Assembly: GCA_029207755.1 (NCBI GenBank) | Contig: JARCOQ010000236.1 | Location: 61,639 to 125,638 of the forward strand | From: Chamaea fasciata | Lineage: Eukaryota; Chordata; Aves; Passeriformes; Sylviidae | Direction: 5' to 3' | Length of the DNA: 64,000 bases | Shown here: positions 58,640 to 64,000 of the stretch, piece by piece | How the letters are laid out: each line of letters opens with the position of its first letter | Numbering within the stretch: position 1 is the stretch's first letter | Made by a program: the position numbers and the translations under genes | Notes under the pieces: generated by a model | Told to the model about the DNA's origin: nothing | The model's database searches: none | What the model saw: only the letters and a program-made list of their open reading frames with translations

Positions 58640-60110
58640 ATTGGGGGAAAAAGGTGGATTTTAAAGCCTGGGATGAGGGAGAAGGGGGGAAAATGGGGAA
58701 AAATGGGAAAAGATGGGAAAAAATGGGAAAAAATGGGAAAAAATGGGAAAAAAAGTGGATTTTAAAGCCTGGGATGAGGGAGAAGGGGGAAAAATGGGAA
58801 AAAATGGGGAAAAATGGGAAAAAATGGGAAAAAATGGGAAAAAATGGGAAAAAAAGTGGATTTTAAAGCCTGGGATGAGGGAGAAGGGGGAAAAATGGGA
58901 AAAAATGGGAAAAAATGGGAAAAAAGGTGGATTTTAAAGCCTGGGATGAGGGAAAAGGGGGAAAAAATGGGGAAAATTGGGAAAAAAATGGGAAAAAATG
59001 GGAAAAAAGGTGGATTTTAAAGCCTGGGATGAGGGAGAAGGGTGAAAAATGGGAAAAGATGGGAAAAAATGGGAAAAAATGGGAAAAAATGGGAAAAAAT
59101 GGGAAAAAAGGTGGATTTTAAAGCCTGGGATGAGGGAAAAGTGGGAAAAAATGGGGAAAAAATGGGGAAAAATGGGAAAAAATGGGAAAAAATGGGAAAA
59201 AATGGGAAAAAATGGGAAAAAATGGGAAAAAATGGGAAAAAATGGGAAAAAAGGTGGATTTTAAAGCCTGGGATGAGGGAGAAGGGGGAAAAATGGGAAA
59301 AAATGGGAAAAAATGGGAAAAAAGGTGGATTTTAAAGCCTGGGATGAGGGAAAAGGGGGAAAAAATGGGGAAAATTGGGAAAAAAATGGGAAAAAATGGG
59401 AAAAAAGGTGGATTTTAAAGCCTGGGATGAGGGAGAAGGGTGAAAAATGGGAAAAGATCGGAAAAAATGGGAAAAAATGGGAAAAAATGGGAAAAAATGG
59501 GAAAAAAGGTGGATTTTAAAGCCTGGGATGAGGGAAAAGTGGGAAAAAATGGGGAAAAAATGGGGAAAAATGGGAAAAAATGGGAAAAAATGGGAAAAAA
59601 TGGGAAAAAATGGGAAAAAATGGGAAAAAATGGGAAAAAAGGTGGATTTTAAAGCCTGGGATGAGGGAAAAGGGGGAAAAATGGGGAAAAAATGGGAAAA
59701 AATGGGAAAAAATGGGAAAAAATGGGAAAAAATGGGAAAAAATGGGAAAAAATGGGAAAAAATGGGAAAAAATGGGAAAAAAGGTGGATTTTAAAGCCTG
59801 GAGTGAGGGAAAAGTGGGGAAAAATTGGGAAAATTGGGGTAGAAAAGGATTTCAAAGGGGGAGATGGGGAAAAATGGGGAAAAATTGGGGGAAAAAAGTG
59901 GATTTTAAAGCCTGGGATGAGGGAAAAGTGGGAAAAAATTGGGAAAAATGGGAAAAAATGGGAAAAAATGGGAAAAAATGTGGATTTTAAAGGGGGACAT
60001 GGGGAAAAATGGGAAAAAAGGTGGATTTTAAAGGGGGAAAATGGGGAAAATGGGGAAAAAGGTGGATTTTAAAGGGGGGAAAATGGGAAAAAAATGGGAA
60101 AAAATGTGGA
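58640..60110. repeat. Composite array: GGTGGATTTTAAAGCCTGGG block plus (AATGGGAAAA)n
   Basis: A conserved 33-bp block (GGTGGATTTTAAAGCCTGGG then ATGAGGGA) recurs about 13 times. It is separated by 3-10 copies of AATGGGAAAA, giving periods of 70-140 bp. One set of about 390 bp (from about 58860) recurs in the same order from about 59250. Confidence 0.96.
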
Positions 60111-60410
60111 TTTGAGAGGCTGGGCTGGGGGGAGCCGGGGCCGTTCCCCGGGAGCGCCGGGGCCGCGCCCGGAGCTCGTGCCGCCGGGCGCCGCCGTTTG
60201 TGGGTCGTGCCGAATCCTCCCGGAGCCGTTCCCCGGGGAGGAGCAGGCCGGGATCTCGTTTTCTTCTCCGGGAGGAGAAGGGAGCGCTCTGGCCCGATCG
60301 CAGCCGGGGAATCCGCCGGGAATCCTCGTCCTGCTTCTCCCGCTCGCTCGCTCCCGGGAGTTCTCCGGTTCTCCCTCTGTTCGGGCTGCTGCTTTTGGGA
60401 TCGTTTGCCC
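60110..60410. other. Unique CpG-rich segment between repeats
   Basis: 300 bp of non-repetitive GC-rich sequence flanked by A-rich arrays. ORFs exist on both strands but match no family I recognise. It could be an alternative first exon or CpG island of the downstream gene. Confidence 0.35.
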
Positions 60411-60904
60411 TGAAAAACCAAAAAAAAAACCAAAAAAATCCGTAAAAAAAACAGGGATGGGCTGAGTTGTTGGGAAGGGGGGGAGGAATTTTGGGAATTT
60501 TGGGGATTTTGGGGATTCTGGAATGTGCCTGGGAATGGGAATGGCCTGAATTGTGGGAATGTCCCCGGGAATGGGAATGGCCAAAATCCCGGGATGGCCA
60601 AAATCCCGGGAATGTCCCCAGGGCTGGGATTGTCCCTGATCCTGGCTTGGCCTGAATCCCGGGATTGTCCCCAGGAATGGAATGGCAGGATGGGATTGTC
60701 CCTGATCCCGGGCTTGGCCTTAATTCCAGGATTGGCTCCTGCATGGGATGGCCTCAAACCCTGGGAATGTCCCGAATCCCGGGATTGTCCCGAAATCCCG
60801 GGAATGTCCCGAAATCCCGGGATTGTCCCAAAATCCTGGGAACGTCCCGAATCCCGGGATTTGTCCCATCCCCTGGGATCACCCCGGGCTGTTCCCTCTG
60901 CATG

Positions 60905-61480
60905 AACGGCTCTGGCACCTCATTAACATCTAATTAGTGCCGCATTAATGGCTAATTAATACCTCGGTAGTGCCCAAATAGTAGCTGATTAATAGCTCAT
61001 TAGCAACCAACTAATGACTCATTACTAGCTCTTTGATAACCAAATGAACGAGCCGTCGGCAGCTCGTTAATGGCCAATTAATGGCTCGTTAATGGCTCGT
61101 TACTATCCAACTAACGACTCATAGTAGCTAATTAACTAATACCCAATTAATAGGTCGTTAGTAACCAATTAATATCCAACCACGAACCGATTAACATCCA
61201 ACCATCCCGATCCGACGTCCAATTCGCACCCGGTGACGGCCAATTAACGACCGATCGACTAACGAACCGAAATCAACGTCCAGTTAATAGCTCGCCAATT
61301 ATTAGTCGATTAGTTGGCGGCCAATTAACCCGCCGTAACGAACCGGTTGATATCTAATTAGGGCCGATGGGTCCGGGAGTGAAAGCTCTTGGGCGGCTCG
61401 CGCCTGGTAACGCCGAGTAACTAACGACAGCTGGCTAGTAACGATTAGCGGTTGATAGCGATTACTAATTAGCGATTAAT
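60905..61480. other. TAAT/ATTA-dense unique segment
   Basis: TTAATGGCTAATTAATACC-like wording, with TAAT or ATTA every 10-15 bp on average, and CTCATTA, GCTCGTTAATGG, CAATTAAT. The spacing is irregular, so it is not a plain tandem array. It lies just upstream of the CpG-rich 61480-61600 segment. Confidence 0.6.
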
Positions 61481-61577
61481 GATTAATGCGGGACCTTTCG
61501 CAGCGGGGCCCGGCCTTTGGGCGAGCGCGGCCTGAGGCGCCTTCGCTCCGCTCCCGGTCCGCACCAGCCGCCGCGCC

Positions 61578-61596
61578 ATGGACGTCGAGGCCGGTG
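61578..61596 (+). CDS. Possible first coding exon of the next gene (IKZF4 by synteny)
   Basis: GCCGCGCCATGGACGTCGAG gives a good start context. The ORF reads MDVEA then G/GTGAGC, a strong donor after 61593, within CpG-rich sequence. Ikaros-family genes begin with a short first coding exon, and IKZF4 follows SUOX in human, so IKZF4 is a reasonable guess. Five residues cannot identify a protein, and no zinc-finger exon lies within the window. Confidence 0.28.
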
Positions 61597-61599
61597 AGC

Positions 61600-61780
61600 C
61601 ACGCCCCCGGCCACGCCCCCGGCCACGCCCCCGCCACGCCCCCGATCTGCCCCGCCCGACACGCCCCCGGCCACGCCCCCGATCTACCCCACCCGCCCCG
61701 CCACGCCCCCGACACGCCCCCGATCTGCCCCGCCCGACACGCCCCTGGCCACGCCCCCGGCCACGCCCCCGCCCCGCTCC
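61600..61780. repeat. GGCCACGCCCCC repeat
   Basis: About fifteen units of CCACGCCCCCGG/CGATCTGCCCCGCCCGACA, a 12-bp core, start at the possible donor. The CCACGCCC core is the same word as in the other promoter-flank repeats of the window. Confidence 0.92.
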
Positions 61781-61789
61781 CCGTTTTCC

Positions 61790-62630
61790 CCAACGTTTCC
61801 CCCACATTTCCCTCGCTTTCCCCGGAGTTTTCCCCAGGTTTTCATTGGTTTTCCCCATTTTTCCCCCATTTTTTCCCCCCATTTTTCCCCGGATTTTCCC
61901 CAGGTTTTCGTTGGTTTTCCCCAGTTTTCCCCCATTTTTCCCAACGTTTTCCCCAAATTTCCCGGATTTTTTCCCAGATTTTAGTTGATTTTTCTGGGAT
62001 TTCCCCCATTTTCCCCCCATTTTTCCCAGATTTTCCCCATTTTTCCCAACGTTTCCCCCGGATTTCCCTCGCTTTTCCCGGAGTTTTTCCAGGTTTTCGT
62101 TGGTTTTTCTGGGATTTCCCCATTTTCCCCCAGTTTTCCCCCATTTTTCCCGGATTTTCCCCCATTTCTCCCAACGTTTTCCCCGAATTTCCCGGACTTT
62201 TCCCCAGATTTTAGTTGATTTTTCTGGGATTTCTCCCATTTTTTCCCCATTTTCCCCGGATATTCCCCCATTTCTCCCGACCTTTCCCCAAATTTCCCAG
62301 AGTTTTCCCGAGGTTTTCATTGATTTTTCCCGGATTTTCCCCATTTTTCCCAACCTTTCCCCCAAATTCCCCGGATTTTTTCCCAGATTTCATTAATTTT
62401 TCTGGGATTTTCCCCATTTTCCCCCATTTTTCCCAATGTTTTCCCCATTTTTCCCCAACGTTTCCCCCAAATTTCCCTCGCTTTTCCCTGATCTTTCCCA
62501 GATTTTCGTTGATTTTTCTGGGATTTTCCCTGATTTTCCCCCAATTTTCCCTGTCTTTTCCCAGATTTTCCCAATTTTCCCCCAATTTTCCCCCAATTCC
62601 CCCAAATTTTCCTGGTTTTTTGGCTTTGCA
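61790..62630. repeat. TTTTCCCCCATTTTCCC pyrimidine repeat with longer period
   Basis: Blocks with TTTTCCCAGATTTTAGTTGA, TTTTTCTGGGATTTCCCCCA and CCCAACGTTTCCCCC recur at about 100-120 bp. Confidence 0.9.
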
Positions 62631-62864
62631 GCCCCTTCCCATCCCTTCCCAGCTTTTCCCTGGATTTTTTCCCCGATTTCCCCCAAATTTTTGGGATTCC
62701 CGAGGATCCAAAGGGAGTTTGGATGATCCAACCCCAAAATCCCGGGGGGTGACCGAGTTTTGTGGGATTCATCCCAATTTTCCACGGAGCTGGAGCCGAA
62801 AATCCCGAATTTTTTCCACCTTTTCCAGAAATTCAGGGCTGGAAAATCCCCAGGGGTGGGAAAA

Positions 62865-63435
62865 AAACCCGGGAATTGGGGGAGAAAAACTGGGAATTTG
62901 GGGGGAAAAACTGGGAATTGGGGGGGAAAAACCGGGAATTGGGGGAGAAAAACTGGGAATTGAGGAGAAAAAACTGGGAATTGGAGGAGAAAAACCGGGA
63001 ATTGGGAGGGAAAAAACTGGGAATTGGGGGAGAAAAACTGGGAATTGGGGGGGAAAAACTGGGAATTGGGGGAGAAAAAACTGGGAATTGAGGGGAAAAA
63101 CTGGGAATTGGGGGGGAAAAACTGGGAATTGGGGGGGAAAAACTGGGAATTGGGGGGAAAAACTGGGAATTGGGGGGGAAAATTGGGAATTGAGGGGGAA
63201 AACTGGGAATTGGGGGGGAAAAAACTGGGAATTGGGGGGAAAAACTGGGAATTGGGGGGGAAAATTGGGAATTGAGGGGGAAAACTGGGAATTGGGGGGG
63301 AAAAAACTGGGAATTGGGGGGAAAAACTGGGAATTGGGGGGGAAAAAACTGGGAATTGGGGGGGAAAAAACCGGGAATTGGGGGGGAAAAAACCGGGAAT
63401 TGGGGGGGAAAAAACCGGGAATTGGCGGCGAGAAG
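62865..63435. repeat. GGGAATTGGGGGGAAAAACT minisatellite
   Basis: About 27 units of 19-22 bp, GGGAATTGGGGGGAAAAACT with A/G length variation, run into unique sequence at about 63440. Confidence 0.96.
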
Positions 63436-63814
63436 CCGGGAATTGGAGCCCCGAGGGTGGGAAATTCCCTCTTGGATCGGCGCTGGAATTTCCAGGAGGG
63501 GCGGGAATGGTTCAAATTCCAACCCGGCGGGAGGGAGGGGAAGGGGAGGAGATCCAGGAAAATTCCAGGAGGGAGGAAAAAAAAGCGGCTTGGAATGTTC
63601 CCAGGGAAGTTTGGAATGTTCCCAGGGCCCGGCTGGAATTGCCCCGCAGGGATTGGGGGGGGAGGGGGAGGGAGGGGGGAGGGGAATTTCGGCGGCTTCG
63701 GGATTATCCCGGAGGGGGGGGAGCTGATCCCAAAAAAAAAAAAAAATGGGATTGGATTCCCATTCCTTAAAGGGAGGAGATCCTGGATCCATCCTGAGCT
63801 CCTGGAGCCGTCCT

Positions 63815-64000
63815 GGAACTTTGTGCTTCCCGGGATTTATCCCGGATTTTTGTGATTCCCGGGATTTATCCCGGATTTTTGTGCTTCCCGGGATTTATCC
63901 CGGATTTTTGTGATTCCCGGGATTCATCCCCCAGATCTTTGTGATTCCCGGGATTCATCCCGGATTTTTGTGCTTCCCGGGATTCATCCCGGATTTTTGT
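63815..64000. repeat. TTCCCGGGATTTATCCCGGA repeat at window end
   Basis: About five units of TTCCCGGGATTTATCCCGGA plus TTTTTGTG(A/C), near 31 bp, containing CCCGGG palindromes. It continues past the window edge. Confidence 0.93.

Overview
The window looks like a gene-dense, GC-rich stretch of an avian microchromosome. Seven vertebrate genes can be rebuilt exon by exon: SARNP(-), DNAJC14(-), PYM1(-), PMEL(-), CDK2(+), RAB5B(+) and SUOX(+). From memory, this is the order around PMEL-CDK2-RAB5B-SUOX on human 12q13. The bird assignment is an inference. It rests on very compact introns (SARNP fits in 5 kb), extreme GC content, a minisatellite in almost every intron, and my recollection that chicken PMEL (Dominant white) lies on a very small chromosome. 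No bacterial or phage content is seen.

Layout. 1-6.4 kb is SARNP, 11 coding exons, minus strand. 6.4-7.7 kb holds the SARNP promoter, an AT-rich spacer and an unassigned promoter-like island. 7.8-11.9 kb is DNAJC14, 6 coding exons, minus, with an apparent frameshift in the last exon. 13.8-17.7 kb is PYM1, 3 exons, minus. 17.8-18.6 kb is a composite promoter-flank repeat. 19.2-30.05 kb is PMEL, 12 exons, minus. 30.05-33.0 kb is the head-to-head PMEL/CDK2 interval with the CDK2 promoter. 33.0-35.9 kb is CDK2, 7 exons. 36.5-43.8 kb is RAB5B, with a CCAAT-rich promoter and 5 coding exons. 46.1-51.2 kb is SUOX, 4 coding exons. 51.2-64 kb is almost wholly tandem repeats, with a CpG island at 53.4 kb and a possible short first coding exon at 61.58 kb; synteny suggests IKZF4, but this is unproven. 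ORMDL2, MMP19 and DGKA, which lie among these genes in human, are not present.

The genes are functionally unrelated housekeeping or lineage genes: mRNA export, J-protein co-chaperone, EJC recycling, melanosome amyloid, cell-cycle kinase, endosomal GTPase and sulfite oxidase. They form a conserved neighbourhood, not a pathway. All reconstructed exons keep phase, and total lengths match the families (SARNP 208, PYM1 258, PMEL 747, CDK2 298, RAB5B 215, SUOX 552 aa).

The most unusual signal is a recurring architecture in which minisatellites contain pieces of the adjacent exon plus its splice site. At DNAJC14, PMEL, CDK2, RAB5B and SUOX, the edge of a real exon, often with an intact AG acceptor, is copied 1-11 times into the neighbouring intron. 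This produces serial decoy splice sites and truncated exon copies.
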